DNA from: Coprobacter tertius
GTDB lineage: Bacteria; Bacteroidota; Bacteroidia; Bacteroidales; Coprobacteraceae
Length of the DNA stretch: 64,000 nt
NCBI RefSeq assembly: GCF_024330105.1
Contig: NZ_JANDHW010000002.1
Span: forward strand, 327,046 to 391,045
Direction: 5' to 3'
Below the pieces are notes generated by a model that worked only from the letters and a program-made list of their open reading frames with translations, was not told the origin of the DNA and did not search any database. The translations under genes and the position numbers were made by a program. Shown piece after piece: positions 45,403 to 55,012 of the stretch; position 1 is the first letter of the stretch, and every line of letters begins with the position of its first letter.

Positions 45403-46289
45403 AATTTATGCTGTTTTTTATCGATAATTGAGAGATATCCCAGTTTATATAAAGCGAAAATTTTCAGATTCGGGTGCTCTCCCGTCAGATTCTTCAACAT
45501 AAGATTATTGCTTATATGAAAACCGGCTTGTAACAGAAAATGCAATCCGGTTTTTTTTAGTTTTAAATATAAATTCAGTATCCTGACGTGTTTTATAAGA
45601 ATGTCTTTATGACGTAATGAATTTTCGAGGCTTTTATGTGTTTTTTCGAGGAATTCATCGTTAGTGTCTATACCTTCATGATAAATGGGATTGTTTATAT
45701 GCAGTAATGATATATTCAGAGTTTGTAACTGTTTCCCAAAAAAGGTGTCTTCATGTCCGTATTGTGTAAAATTTTCATTGAATCGGATTTGTTGAAAAAT
45801 TTGGCGGTTAATTAAAAAACTGCTGCTAACAAATTGCCCGTATGGATTCTTTTTACGTTCGTCCGAATTTTTTTCTTCTGTTTTTATCCCGTAATAATAC
45901 CGTAAGGTATGCTTTTTGTCTGGTTTTTTTCTTCTGATTTTTAATCCTCCACAAACGACATCAGCCGATTTCCCGGCTTCGATATATCGGGCAAGAAAAT
46001 CTTTTGTAACTGGCATTGTATCGGAATCGAGGAATAAGATATAAGGGTAATGGGCCTGATCGGCTAAAAAATTACGAATGCGTGCGATGCCTATATTTTG
46101 ATCCAGCTCGATGTAGCGACATTTCGGCAATAAATTCATTTTCCGGTTTTCCTGTTTATTTTCCTCTTTCGAATTATCATCTGCAACGATTATTTCTACA
46201 GAGATACCCAGTTTTTGTCCTTGCTGATGTAATTCTTCAACGAGCGACAAACAATTGTAATTGTATGTAGGGATTAATATCGATAGCAT
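45399..46289 (-). CDS. Family 2 glycosyltransferase
   Basis: The 296-residue enzyme has a GT-A fold: an N-terminal LSILIPTYNYNCLSLVEEL, VEIIVADDNSKEEN (nucleotide-binding Asp), NIGIARIRNFLADQA and the metal-binding DxD in LFLDSDTMP near 89, plus a GHEDTFFGKQL segment with the likely catalytic Asp/Glu. The C-terminal part is helical with no transmembrane span. It would transfer a sugar from a nucleotide donor, possibly to an envelope glycan. It stands alone, not in a polysaccharide cluster. Its promoter box lies at 46324-46331. Confidence 0.87.
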   Translation of the reverse strand: MLSILIPTYNYNCLSLVEELHQQGQKLGISVEIIVADDNSKEENKQENRKMNLLPKCRYIELDQNIGIARIRNFLADQAHYPYILFLDSDTMPVTKDFLARYIEAGKSADVVCGGLKIRRKKPDKKHTLRYYYGIKTEEKNSDERKKNPYGQFVSSSFLINRQIFQQIRFNENFTQYGHEDTFFGKQLQTLNISLLHINNPIYHEGIDTNDEFLEKTHKSLENSLRHKDILIKHVRILNLYLKLKKTGLHFLLQAGFHISNNLMLKNLTGEHPNLKIFALYKLGYLSIIDKKQHKF

Positions 46290-46323
46290 TGTGTTTTTAT
46301 TCTGGAGTCGTCTGTTCTATCTT

Positions 46324-46331
46324 CAAAGATA
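46324..46331 (-). promoter_or_regulatory. -7 promoter box for the glycosyltransferase gene
   Basis: The minus strand reads TATCTTTG, matching TAnnTTTG, 35 bases upstream of the start codon. Confidence 0.5.
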
Positions 46332-46376
46332 ACAAAAAATGTCGGTTATAAAGGAATATATGTGGCTTTTATAATT

Positions 46377-46398
46377 ATCACATAATGTGTAATGTGAT
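46377..46398. promoter_or_regulatory. Dyad ahead of the tail-protein gene
   Basis: ATCACAT (46377-46383) and ATGTGAT (46392-46398) form an inverted repeat with an 8-base spacer, located about 45 bases before the tail-protein start. It could be an operator. The evidence is only the symmetry and position. Confidence 0.3.
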
Positions 46399-46441
46399 TA
46401 TGTACACTTTTGTCGGTAGTAAAATTATAAATTTTAATTGT

Positions 46442-49400
46442 ATGAAGCTTATTAACAAAGATTCTGATTTTACTGCCTTTGTGCAGTTTACCGATGCTGC
46501 TGGCTCGAAGATATCCGTACCGGAATATGATTTTATCCTCGAGTATGAAACCGACGGTTTTAATAAATATGTGGCAAGTAAAAAAGATGGGGTATATTCT
46601 AATTGCCGATTAGACGGAGACCGATTATTGGTCGTTTTTAATGATCATGGTCTCGATTGCGGTTTGTTGCGGCAAACCTTATTTATAGGGATACCCAATG
46701 AAGTATTTCCCGATGGGTTGCAGCATATACGAGTACCTCAATTACCGGGTATAGAACTATGGGGAGGCAAGAGTGATAATACCGAAAGTGCGGAAATAAC
46801 GGTATTACCAGTCTATCAGAAAGGTGAGAAGGGGGACAAAGGGGATAAAGGCGATCCCGGCGTATCGGCCGATCTCGAAGCCACCGAAAAAGCGACGCAA
46901 GAAGCGATAGCTGCGGCTGAAGAAATATATCGTCTTAAAGATGAGTGGGATGAGCGTCTCGATCGGAAATTCGATAAAGCAGGAGGTGAAATTACCGGTT
47001 CGGCTGTAATCGACGGTACATTAACGACAGATGATTTGAAAAGTGTCAACAACAGTTTCCGTGCATATGTGCAGGGAGGTGAATCGTATGGTGAATTCGA
47101 CCATTTGTTGGTGCGGGTAAATGCTGTTTTCAATAAAATCACAGTGTCGGAAATACAAAGTGTAGGAGGACGTATTCTTGTTTCTCTGGCTGATATGAAA
47201 GCGATACGTGTGGAGGAACGTACAGATTCGTACCGGTGTTATTTCAATAATGACGAGGGGCGTTTATCTAATTTGTTCGTAAAGGGGGATCAGGCTCGAT
47301 GCCAGCGTTTTAATGGTGGAAACATAAAATCGTATTGGCGATTGGTAACCGGAATCGGTGCCGATTATATCGACCTTTCTAAAACCGATGCGCAAGAATC
47401 GGGAATTCCTGCCGAAGGAGATGTTATCGTACAATTGGGGAATCGTAACGATGTTTCCCGTCAGGCCGCGATAGAGATAAGCGCTTTCGGAAGTGAAGCC
47501 CCTTCAATTAAACAATACGCAGGTATCAATAATTTCTCGCTTACGGGGAAAGAGACTACGGTAATTTCTCCTGCAGGAAATAGTTTTACAGGGGATTTTA
47601 AGCTATCGTCGGGAAAAACTGTAATCGAAGCTACACAAGACTTGATAGACAATTTACAGATCGGAAGTCGTAATTATTTCAGAAAAGACGATATTCTTTT
47701 GCTGAATGAAACGAACATAAATCGTACAGGTGATTACGAATTTTTAGTAGAAACTGCTGTTCCGCATACTGATAACAATTATTCCATACGATTTTGCAAT
47801 CGGTTGACAGGATCGGAAAATGCAGGGAAAATTTTTACATTTTCTACGACTATAAAAAATACGGGGAGTTCGGTATTGAGATTTTCTTTAGGAATTACAG
47901 GTAACGGATCCCGGGAAATTGAAGTTGCGGCCGGTGAGATTGTTCGGGTTGATACTACGGCAATTTCGAGTATGCAGCTATCTGAATATGGAGTCTATTG
48001 TGATATGAGTATTAAAGCTTTTTCTACTTTTGTCGTTAATGAATGGAAAATAGAGACTGGTAATCGGGCAACAGATTGGAGCCCGGCTCCGGAAGACGTA
48101 CAGGAACAGATAAACACGATCATAGATGACGACATATTTTCTGCCCCTGAAAAAAAGAGGATCTTACCCGAGTGGAATGCAATTGTCGCAGAAAAAGAAA
48201 GTTTGTTACAAACGGCTGATAAATACGGTATAATAACGCAAAAATCGGATTATATGTCCGCATATTCTTCGTTATACGGATACATGAATCCATTGATGTC
48301 GACTCTCGATACCGATTCACCGGCAGATGGTGTTTCTTTTTCCGGAGCACGTTTCAGGGAATTATTCACGGTTTTTTATAATGCCCGTAATGCATTGTAC
48401 CGTGCAATAGAAGGGATGTCGAAAGATTTGATCGATGATGTGCAGGTCGGTAGCCGTAATTATTTTTTGAAAAGTGATGAGATTTATCAAATCGGTACTG
48501 TTTTTAACCGGACGGATGATTATGAAATCAGTGTAGTTTCGGCAAATGTACCTACCGGTGATAATTATTCTTTTCGGTTTGCCAATCGATTAAAAGGAAG
48601 CCTTAATGTTGGAAAAACTTTTACATTCTCGATAACGATAAAAAATACCGGAAATACGACCTTAAAGTTGGCTTCGCGTATTACCGATAATGAAACACAG
48701 GAGGTATTGGTAGCTTCTGGTACTACAGAAAGGCTGAAAGTTACCGCAATATCGAGTGAAGCGGCTGCTACGCAAAGCGTTTATTGCGATTTAATTGTAT
48801 TAGAATTCTCTGCATTTACCATGAGTGAATGGAAATTGGAATCTGGAAATCGTGCTACAGATTGGAGTCCGGCTCCCGAAGATATACTTTTTCAAATAGA
48901 CACTATTGTCGATGATGATATTTTTTCGGCAACGGAGAAGAAAAAACTTTTGCCCGAATGGAGTTCGATTGTAAATGAAAGAACATCATTAGAGCAAACT
49001 GCCGATAAATATAATATCGTTACCGAAAAGGCGAATTATATTTCTGCATATAATTCTTTGTATAATTATATAAATCCCTTGATGGAAAGTCCTGATACCG
49101 ATTCTCCCGGAGATGGTATTCCTTTTACCGGCGTAAATTTCAGGTCGCTTTTTACGGTATTTTATAATTCTCGTAATATTCTTTACCGTACTATCGAGGG
49201 GAAAGCAAAAGATCTGGTTGATAATATCAGTATCGGAGGACGAAATTATTTCTGTAAAAATGATGAAATTTACTACCAGGATATTACCTACGAACGAAAC
49301 TCAGATTACAAGATTTCGGTTTCGTCAGCGGTTCCGCGTACGGATAATAATTTTTCCATTCGTTTTTGCAATCGTCTAACCGGAAATTTGTATATGGGTG

Positions 49401-52066
49401 AAACCTTTACATTTTCGGCACAAATAAAAAATACAGGTACTTCTTTGTTGAAACTTGCGTCCCGCATCAGCAATAATTCGTTTCAGGAGGTGCAGGTTGC
49501 TTCGGGAATGAGCAGCCGTATCAAAGTAACGGGTATCTCGGCAAATATAGATACTTCACAAGGTGTTTTTTGTGATATAGCGGTGCTTGCTTCATCGGCC
49601 TTTACAATTAGTGAATGGAAGATAGAAACCGGTAATAAAGCGACAGACTGGTCTCCTTCTCCGGAAGATATGCAGGAACAAATTGATACGATCATAGATG
49701 ACGATATATTTTCTTCTGCAGAGAAGAAGCAGCTTTTACCTGAATGGACTTCGATTGTAAACGAACGGAATTCTTTAATCTCAATGGCCGAAAAATACCT
49801 GATAACGACTGAAAAAGAAAGTTATGATGCGGTATATAATTCGTTGTACACTTATCTCAATCCATTAATGGAAAAAGCTGATAGCAATTCTCCGGCTGAC
49901 GGTGTCTCGTTTACCGGGTCTCGATTCAGAGAGTTGTTTATAGCTTTTTATGATGCGCGTAATGTTTTATATCGTGCTATCGAAAATAAAACAAAAGATA
50001 TGGTAGATGATTTGCAAATAGGAGGACGAAATTATTTTCGGAAGAATGATACGATATTGTTGAATTTTGTGGAGATAGAACGTATTGGCGATTACAAAAT
50101 TTTTGTTTCTTCTGCATCTACGAGCAGTAGTAATTATGCGCTGCGTTTTTGCAATCAGTTGACAGGAAGTGCTAATGTGGGTAAATCATTTACGTTTTCT
50201 ACTACTATAACTAACACGGGAGATTATACGTTACAGTTGGGAATTAGTATTGCAGGACAACCGGAAGAAGAATTTTTGATTCCGTCGAGGGAAACAAATC
50301 GAATAAGTGTTACTGCTGTTTCCGGTACCAGTATTACTTCAAACGGTGTATATTGCGATGTAGGAGTGAGAGAATTTTCTCCTTTTATAATTAAAGAATG
50401 GAAAATAGAACGGGGTACAAAGGCTACCGATTGGGAACCGTCTCTCGACGATTTGCAGGATCAGATCGAGACGATTGTGGATGATGATATTTTTTCTGCA
50501 ACGGAAAAAAAACAACTTTTACCTGAATGGACTTCAATTGTAAATGAGAAAATACCGTTAAGTCAGATGGCGGATAAATATGCTATTGTAACCGAAAAAA
50601 CTAATTATCAGAATGCTTACACTGCATTATATAATTATGTAAATCCGTTGATGGTAAAGCCCGATACCGATTCTCCGGCAGATGGTGCTGTTTTTACAGG
50701 CAGCCGTTTTAGAGAGTTGTTTACAACTTTTTATACACAGCGTAATACATTATATCGGGAAATTGAGAGCAAAGCAAAAGAGTTGGTGGATAATGTAGCT
50801 GTCGGGGGACGTAATTATTTTCGAAAAAGCGATTACATCCAGGAGAATGAAATGATGATAGAGAGAGTGAGCGATTATGAATTACGCTCTACATCATTTA
50901 GTAAAACTCCGGTAGGAGGCTATTCTCTGCGTTTTTATAATTCATTGACAGGGAAAGCTTATGTCGGCGAAACTTATACTTTTTCGGTAACAGTGAATAA
51001 TACCGGTAGCGATACATTAAAGTTATCTTTGGATATTACCGATAAAAGTTCTACCCAATTTGTTATTACTTCAGGAGAATCTAAACGGATTAGTATTACG
51101 TCTGTAGCTGGAGGATTTGCCGAAACGGTGTGTGTATTCTGCGACATTTTAGTATCGGCTTATTCTGCATTTACGTTGAAAAATTGGAAACTCGAGACGG
51201 GAAATAAAGCGACCGATTGGACTCCTTCTCCTGAAGACGTGGATGACTCTATTGCCGGAAAAGTTTCTACTACACTCTATAATTCTGATTTAACTAAAAC
51301 CAATGAGGAGATTAATCTGAGGGCGACAAAAACCGAACTTAACGCCTTAGGACAACGGGTTTCTACTGCAGAAGCAAGTATTACTACTCAGGCCGGACAA
51401 ATCGCAATGAAAGTGAATAAAGACGATGTGGTGTCTGCGATTAATATTTTGCCTGAAAATATAAAGATTGACTCTAAAAATATCAGTCTCAACGGAGATG
51501 TTGTCGCTAAGGCGATCGAAACGAATGGTCTGAGTGTGGGTAACGGTAAATTTCATGTCGGTTCCGATGGGGTGTTGAAGGCTGAAGGAGCCGAAATTGT
51601 GGGAAAGGTAGAAGCTTCAACAGGAAAGATCGGAGGTTTTAATATTCAAGGAGGAGATTTAATAAATGTAGTAGAAAATAATGGAGTTACTAATGCATCG
51701 ATCATATTAACTAATAATGAAGGAACAAAATTTATGGGAGTCGGTGGAAATGTTGCTCCCAGTTATTTAGGCCATTCGGTTTTAGCTCGTTTTGAGGATA
51801 CTACGACAGATGTAGAGGGTATAGGACATTATGCCGTAATGGCCAAAGTGGCTAATGGTTATAATAATATTGCTTTATCTGTGACAGGAGGTGTAGATAT
51901 TAATCTTGGTTATGAAAAGGCATCTGGAAATGAATATTATTTCAATCGTGTTATGTTAAATAATGTAAGGGACATTGCATGGGGAAATGGGGTGGCCAAC
52001 ACTGTTTATTCAGGAGAATTGAGAGTTTTTGTCAGTGGAGGACATAAGTATTTGGTTTTAACATAA
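46442..52066 (+). CDS. Phage tail fibre/minor structural protein with tandem modules
   Basis: The 1874-residue protein reads as a phage tail component. An N-terminal domain (about 1-125, MKLINKDSDFTAFVQFTD...) is followed by a short collagen-like GEKGDKGDKGDPG stretch (about 137-149) and a fibre-like part to about 400. Next come five copies of a carbohydrate-binding-like module ending in variants of TGNKATDWSPSPED, four of them joined to a helical module with DDDIFSATEKKQLLPEW. The C-terminus (about 1600-1874) has a coiled-coil and fibre region (ATKTELNALGQRVSTAEASI, then repeated IVGKVEAS-type turns). The ATG at 46442 is used; earlier in-frame ATGs at 46385 and 46400 are possible. It forms a cassette with a membrane protein and a lysozyme. 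No capsid, portal or terminase genes are nearby. Confidence 0.82.
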   Translation: MKLINKDSDFTAFVQFTDAAGSKISVPEYDFILEYETDGFNKYVASKKDGVYSNCRLDGDRLLVVFNDHGLDCGLLRQTLFIGIPNEVFPDGLQHIRVPQLPGIELWGGKSDNTESAEITVLPVYQKGEKGDKGDKGDPGVSADLEATEKATQEAIAAAEEIYRLKDEWDERLDRKFDKAGGEITGSAVIDGTLTTDDLKSVNNSFRAYVQGGESYGEFDHLLVRVNAVFNKITVSEIQSVGGRILVSLADMKAIRVEERTDSYRCYFNNDEGRLSNLFVKGDQARCQRFNGGNIKSYWRLVTGIGADYIDLSKTDAQESGIPAEGDVIVQLGNRNDVSRQAAIEISAFGSEAPSIKQYAGINNFSLTGKETTVISPAGNSFTGDFKLSSGKTVIEATQDLIDNLQIGSRNYFRKDDILLLNETNINRTGDYEFLVETAVPHTDNNYSIRFCNRLTGSENAGKIFTFSTTIKNTGSSVLRFSLGITGNGSREIEVAAGEIVRVDTTAISSMQLSEYGVYCDMSIKAFSTFVVNEWKIETGNRATDWSPAPEDVQEQINTIIDDDIFSAPEKKRILPEWNAIVAEKESLLQTADKYGIITQKSDYMSAYSSLYGYMNPLMSTLDTDSPADGVSFSGARFRELFTVFYNARNALYRAIEGMSKDLIDDVQVGSRNYFLKSDEIYQIGTVFNRTDDYEISVVSANVPTGDNYSFRFANRLKGSLNVGKTFTFSITIKNTGNTTLKLASRITDNETQEVLVASGTTERLKVTAISSEAAATQSVYCDLIVLEFSAFTMSEWKLESGNRATDWSPAPEDILFQIDTIVDDDIFSATEKKKLLPEWSSIVNERTSLEQTADKYNIVTEKANYISAYNSLYNYINPLMESPDTDSPGDGIPFTGVNFRSLFTVFYNSRNILYRTIEGKAKDLVDNISIGGRNYFCKNDEIYYQDITYERNSDYKISVSSAVPRTDNNFSIRFCNRLTGNLYMGETFTFSAQIKNTGTSLLKLASRISNNSFQEVQVASGMSSRIKVTGISANIDTSQGVFCDIAVLASSAFTISEWKIETGNKATDWSPSPEDMQEQIDTIIDDDIFSSAEKKQLLPEWTSIVNERNSLISMAEKYLITTEKESYDAVYNSLYTYLNPLMEKADSNSPADGVSFTGSRFRELFIAFYDARNVLYRAIENKTKDMVDDLQIGGRNYFRKNDTILLNFVEIERIGDYKIFVSSASTSSSNYALRFCNQLTGSANVGKSFTFSTTITNTGDYTLQLGISIAGQPEEEFLIPSRETNRISVTAVSGTSITSNGVYCDVGVREFSPFIIKEWKIERGTKATDWEPSLDDLQDQIETIVDDDIFSATEKKQLLPEWTSIVNEKIPLSQMADKYAIVTEKTNYQNAYTALYNYVNPLMVKPDTDSPADGAVFTGSRFRELFTTFYTQRNTLYREIESKAKELVDNVAVGGRNYFRKSDYIQENEMMIERVSDYELRSTSFSKTPVGGYSLRFYNSLTGKAYVGETYTFSVTVNNTGSDTLKLSLDITDKSSTQFVITSGESKRISITSVAGGFAETVCVFCDILVSAYSAFTLKNWKLETGNKATDWTPSPEDVDDSIAGKVSTTLYNSDLTKTNEEINLRATKTELNALGQRVSTAEASITTQAGQIAMKVNKDDVVSAINILPENIKIDSKNISLNGDVVAKAIETNGLSVGNGKFHVGSDGVLKAEGAEIVGKVEASTGKIGGFNIQGGDLINVVENNGVTNASIILTNNEGTKFMGVGGNVAPSYLGHSVLARFEDTTTDVEGIGHYAVMAKVANGYNNIALSVTGGVDINLGYEKASGNEYYFNRVMLNNVRDIAWGNGVANTVYSGELRVFVSGGHKYLVLT
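47642..51243 (+). repeat. Tandem in-gene repeats of 786 bp in the tail protein gene
   Basis: Repeat units start at 47642, 48428, 49214, 50000 and 50783 (steps of 786, 786, 786 and 783 bases). Each full unit encodes a beta-rich module of about 155 residues (starting with variants of LVDNLQIGGRNYF) and a helical module of about 107 residues. The fifth unit stops after the first module. The copies are diverged in sequence but almost identical in length, so length is being preserved in frame. Confidence 0.9.
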
Positions 52067-52077
52067 TACTAAATTAT

Positions 52078-52422
52078 ATGAGTGAGTTATGGGTGGTTCT
52101 GACCGGATTATTCGGTGGATTGAATATTTTTCAGTTTATATTTCTCAGAGCCGAACGTAAAAAAGCGTTTGCTGCTGCAGAAAGTATAGTTTTGGACAAT
52201 AACCGGAAGAAACAGGATTTAAAACAAGATGATTATGAATATCTCACGAAAAAATGTGACAAGTTGACGAAAGATTATTTTGAAATGCTTGACAAAGCTC
52301 AAAAAGCGATGGCCGACGTTTCGGAATTGAAATGTGAGATTACTTATTTGAAAGGTTTGAGATGTTATAAAACGATTTGTCCCGAAAGAATTCAAAATAA
52401 AAACGGTAATGAAAACAAGTAA
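52078..52422 (+). CDS. Small membrane-anchored coiled-coil protein in lysis cassette
   Basis: The 114-residue protein has one N-terminal hydrophobic segment (MSELWVVLTGLFGGLNIFQF, about 2-23), then a charged alpha-helical region (about 25-95, AFAAAESIVLDNNRKKQDLK and KCDKLTKDYFEMLDKAQKAM) with coiled-coil character. This is the shape of an inner-membrane spanin, but the family is not recognised, and a structural or chaperone role is equally possible. The start of the lysozyme gene overlaps its end by 14 bases, which supports a shared lysis function. Confidence 0.6.
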   Translation: MSELWVVLTGLFGGLNIFQFIFLRAERKKAFAAAESIVLDNNRKKQDLKQDDYEYLTKKCDKLTKDYFEMLDKAQKAMADVSELKCEITYLKGLRCYKTICPERIQNKNGNENK

Positions 52423-52843
52423 GGAGGGAATAGAATTGATAAAACGGTTCGAAAAGTTTGTACCGTTGACTTATCGTTGCCCGGCAGGTGTGCTTACTAT
52501 CGGATACGGACATACGGGTAAAAATGTAAAAGACGGTATGATTATTACCGAATCTGAGGCAGAGGATTTTTTGAAAGAGGATATTTCGGAGGCTGAAGAC
52601 GTTGTATCAAGGTATGTGAAGAGGACGATTACCCAAAATCAGTTCGATGCGCTGGTGTCGTTTATCTTTAATTTGGGAGAAGGAAATTTTAAAAAGAGTA
52701 CGTTATTACGTAAAGTAAACCGTGACCCGAATGACAAAAGTATTGGAGATGAATTTTCGAAATGGGTATTTGCAGGCGGCCGTAGACTTATCGGATTAGT
52801 CAACAGGCGTTTGGCCGAATGTCGGTTATATTTTAAGTCTTAG
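52409..52843 (+). CDS. Phage-type GH24 lysozyme (endolysin)
   Basis: The 144-residue muramidase cleaves the MurNAc-GlcNAc bond of peptidoglycan. The catalytic layout E-(8)-C/D-(5)-T is present as Glu15, Cys24 and Thr30 in IKRFEKFVPLTYRCPAGVLT, followed by IGYGHTG. The C-terminal helices contain NQFDALVSFIFNLGEGNF and GLVNRRLAECRLY. There is no signal peptide, so it needs a holin or other help to reach the wall. It ends the tail protein / membrane protein / lysozyme cassette and is followed by a hairpin shared with the convergent M3 peptidase gene. Confidence 0.9.
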   Translation: MKTSKEGIELIKRFEKFVPLTYRCPAGVLTIGYGHTGKNVKDGMIITESEAEDFLKEDISEAEDVVSRYVKRTITQNQFDALVSFIFNLGEGNFKKSTLLRKVNRDPNDKSIGDEFSKWVFAGGRRLIGLVNRRLAECRLYFKS

Positions 52844-52851
52844 AATTAAAA

Positions 52852-52882
52852 AGGCGCCGTTGATTTTTATTCAACGGCGCCT
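52852..52882. terminator. Terminator between lysozyme and M3 peptidase genes
   Basis: Arms AGGCGCCGTTGA (52852-52863) and TCAACGGCGCCT (52871-52882) are perfect. The T tract is best on the minus strand (TTTTTAA after the hairpin), so it mainly serves the peptidase gene. Confidence 0.85.
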
Positions 52883-52901
52883 ATGTTTATAAATTTAGGG
52901 T

Positions 52902-54989
52902 TTATTCTTCGATAATCCCGTCTCTTTTCATGAGGGCTTCGATACCGGGCTCGTGTCCTCTGAAACGTTTATAGAGTGTCATCGGGTCTTCTGATCCGCC
53001 CCGTTCCAGGATATTTTCTTTAAATGAGGTTGCTGTCGTTTTATCGAAAATTCCTTTTTCGCGGAACAATGAAAATGCATCTGCATCTAATACTTCTGCC
53101 CATTTATAGCCGTAATATCCTGCGGCATACCCCCCCGAGAATATATGACCGAACTGGTTACTGATAGCCGTACCTTCAACAATCGGGAATAATTGTGTAC
53201 GGGAAATGGAATCTTGCTCGAATTTGAGGGCATCTTTTACCGGAGAATTTATCGTGTGCCAAGCCATATCGAGTAAACCGAACGTCAATTGCCTAACACA
53301 GTTATATCCGGCATTGTATTGCGAAGCGGCTTTGATTTTTTCGATAAGTTCTTGCGGAATAGGTTCTCCTGTTTGATAATGCCGGGCAAATGTGTCGAGA
53401 AAATCTTTTTCGGTCATATAGTTTTCCATAAATTGAGAAGGAAGTTCTACAAAATCCCGGTAGACATTCGTTCCCGAAAGAGAGGTGTAAGTACATTCGG
53501 TAAGCAGGCCATGTAAGGCATGTCCGAATTCATGCAAAAAAGTGTTTACCTCGTCGTAGGTGAGGAGTGCCGGTTTATCTCCGGTTGGTTTGGTGAAGTT
53601 CATTACAATGGTAATATGCGGACGGCTGTCTTCTCCGTTTTCTTTCCATTGTCCTTTAAATTCAGTCATCCATGCACCGCTGCGTTTGGTTGCGCGAGGA
53701 TGAAAGTCGGTATATAATACACCGATGTAACGATCGTTACTATCCAACACTTCAAAGGCCTCTACTTCGGGATGATAAACTGGGATGTCTTTGTTGGGTT
53801 TGAATGTAATGCCGTAAAGACGTGTCGCCAGGCCGAAAACGCCCATTTTAACTTTTTCCAGTTCGAAATAAGGTTTCATTATTTCGTCATTCAAGTCGTA
53901 TTTGGCATCTTTTAATTTTTCGGAGTAATAAGACCAGTCCCAAGGCATAAGCGGGATATTTTTACCTTCCATCCGGTTTGCGAAAACCTGAACCTCTTGT
54001 ATTTCCTTTTCGGCTACGGGTTTATAAGCATCGAGCAACCGGTTTAAAAGGTTATATACATTATGGCTGTTTTTTGCCATTTTAAACTCCAGAGCGTATT
54101 CTGCATAGTTTTCTTTTCCCATCAGATTTGCAATTTCATATCTTAATTCCGCAATACGTTTTAGTATATCGGTATTATCGTATTTTCCTTGCAGACAGCG
54201 GGAATTATATGCTCTGTACATTTTTTCGCGCAGGTCGCGACGGGACGAGTATTTCATAAAAGGCACATAACTCGGAAAGGAGAGGTCGAATAAATATCCT
54301 TCTTTTCCTTTTTCTTTTGCCTGGTATGCAGCCGCTTCCATAACACTTTCCGGTAAGCCGGCCAGATCGGCGCTATCGGTAAGCAGCATTTCGAAGCTAT
54401 TGGTCGCTTTTAAAACATTCTGTCCGAACTGAAGGGTCAGTTGGCTAAGCTCTGTTTTTAAGCGGCGGTATTTTTCCCGGTTTTCACCTTTTAGATTGGC
54501 TCCTTTCTTGGCCATACTCTCGTAAGTTTCAGTAAGAAGCATTTGTTGCTCAGAGGTGAGATCGAGAGTTTCACGTTGTTCATAAACCGACTTTACCCTT
54601 TCGAATAGTTTTTCGTTCAATGTGATACTATTCCCATGTTCAGTGAGTTTGGGAGATATTCGTTGAGATATTTCATTCATTTCATCATCTCCGTCGGCAC
54701 TCAGTAACGCAAAAAAGACAGAACTTACTCTTCCGAGCATTTTTCCCGATTGATCGAGAGTTGCTATTGTATTTTCAAATGTCGGAGTTTCCGTTTGATT
54801 TACAATAGAATCGATTTCTTCTTGATGTATTCGGATCGCTTCGTCGAAAGCCGGTTCATAATCGGTTATTTTAATAATTCCGAAAGGAATGGTCTCATGT
54901 AGGGTGTTGAATTTTCCCAATAAAGGATTAGCAGCTTGTGTCATGTATGTAAATGCAATTAGAACTAATGATAATACTGATTTATTCAT
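52902..54989 (-). CDS. M3 family oligopeptidase (Dcp-like)
   Basis: The 695-residue zinc metallopeptidase has the HEFGH zinc motif in FLHEFGHALHGLL near 470, with the third-ligand Glu in the following helices, and the family segments TPTFENTIATLDQSGKML and PRATKRSGAWMTEF. The N-terminus (MNKSVLSLVLIAFTYMTQA) looks like a signal peptide, so it may act in the periplasm on dipeptides or small peptides, like dipeptidyl carboxypeptidase. The start is placed at 54989, because the promoter box at 55013-55020 excludes an upstream in-frame ATG at 55040 that would add about 17 residues. Confidence 0.9.
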   Translation of the reverse strand: MNKSVLSLVLIAFTYMTQAANPLLGKFNTLHETIPFGIIKITDYEPAFDEAIRIHQEEIDSIVNQTETPTFENTIATLDQSGKMLGRVSSVFFALLSADGDDEMNEISQRISPKLTEHGNSITLNEKLFERVKSVYEQRETLDLTSEQQMLLTETYESMAKKGANLKGENREKYRRLKTELSQLTLQFGQNVLKATNSFEMLLTDSADLAGLPESVMEAAAYQAKEKGKEGYLFDLSFPSYVPFMKYSSRRDLREKMYRAYNSRCLQGKYDNTDILKRIAELRYEIANLMGKENYAEYALEFKMAKNSHNVYNLLNRLLDAYKPVAEKEIQEVQVFANRMEGKNIPLMPWDWSYYSEKLKDAKYDLNDEIMKPYFELEKVKMGVFGLATRLYGITFKPNKDIPVYHPEVEAFEVLDSNDRYIGVLYTDFHPRATKRSGAWMTEFKGQWKENGEDSRPHITIVMNFTKPTGDKPALLTYDEVNTFLHEFGHALHGLLTECTYTSLSGTNVYRDFVELPSQFMENYMTEKDFLDTFARHYQTGEPIPQELIEKIKAASQYNAGYNCVRQLTFGLLDMAWHTINSPVKDALKFEQDSISRTQLFPIVEGTAISNQFGHIFSGGYAAGYYGYKWAEVLDADAFSLFREKGIFDKTTATSFKENILERGGSEDPMTLYKRFRGHEPGIEALMKRDGIIEE

Positions 54990-55012
54990 GAAATTGTTTT
55001 TGAAATCGGTGA

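Noticed and set aside
46377..46398. ATCACAT/ATGTGAT dyad as a CRP-type operator
   Set aside because: The half-sites are in the opposite order to the CRP consensus and the spacing differs; it is kept only as a weak possible operator.
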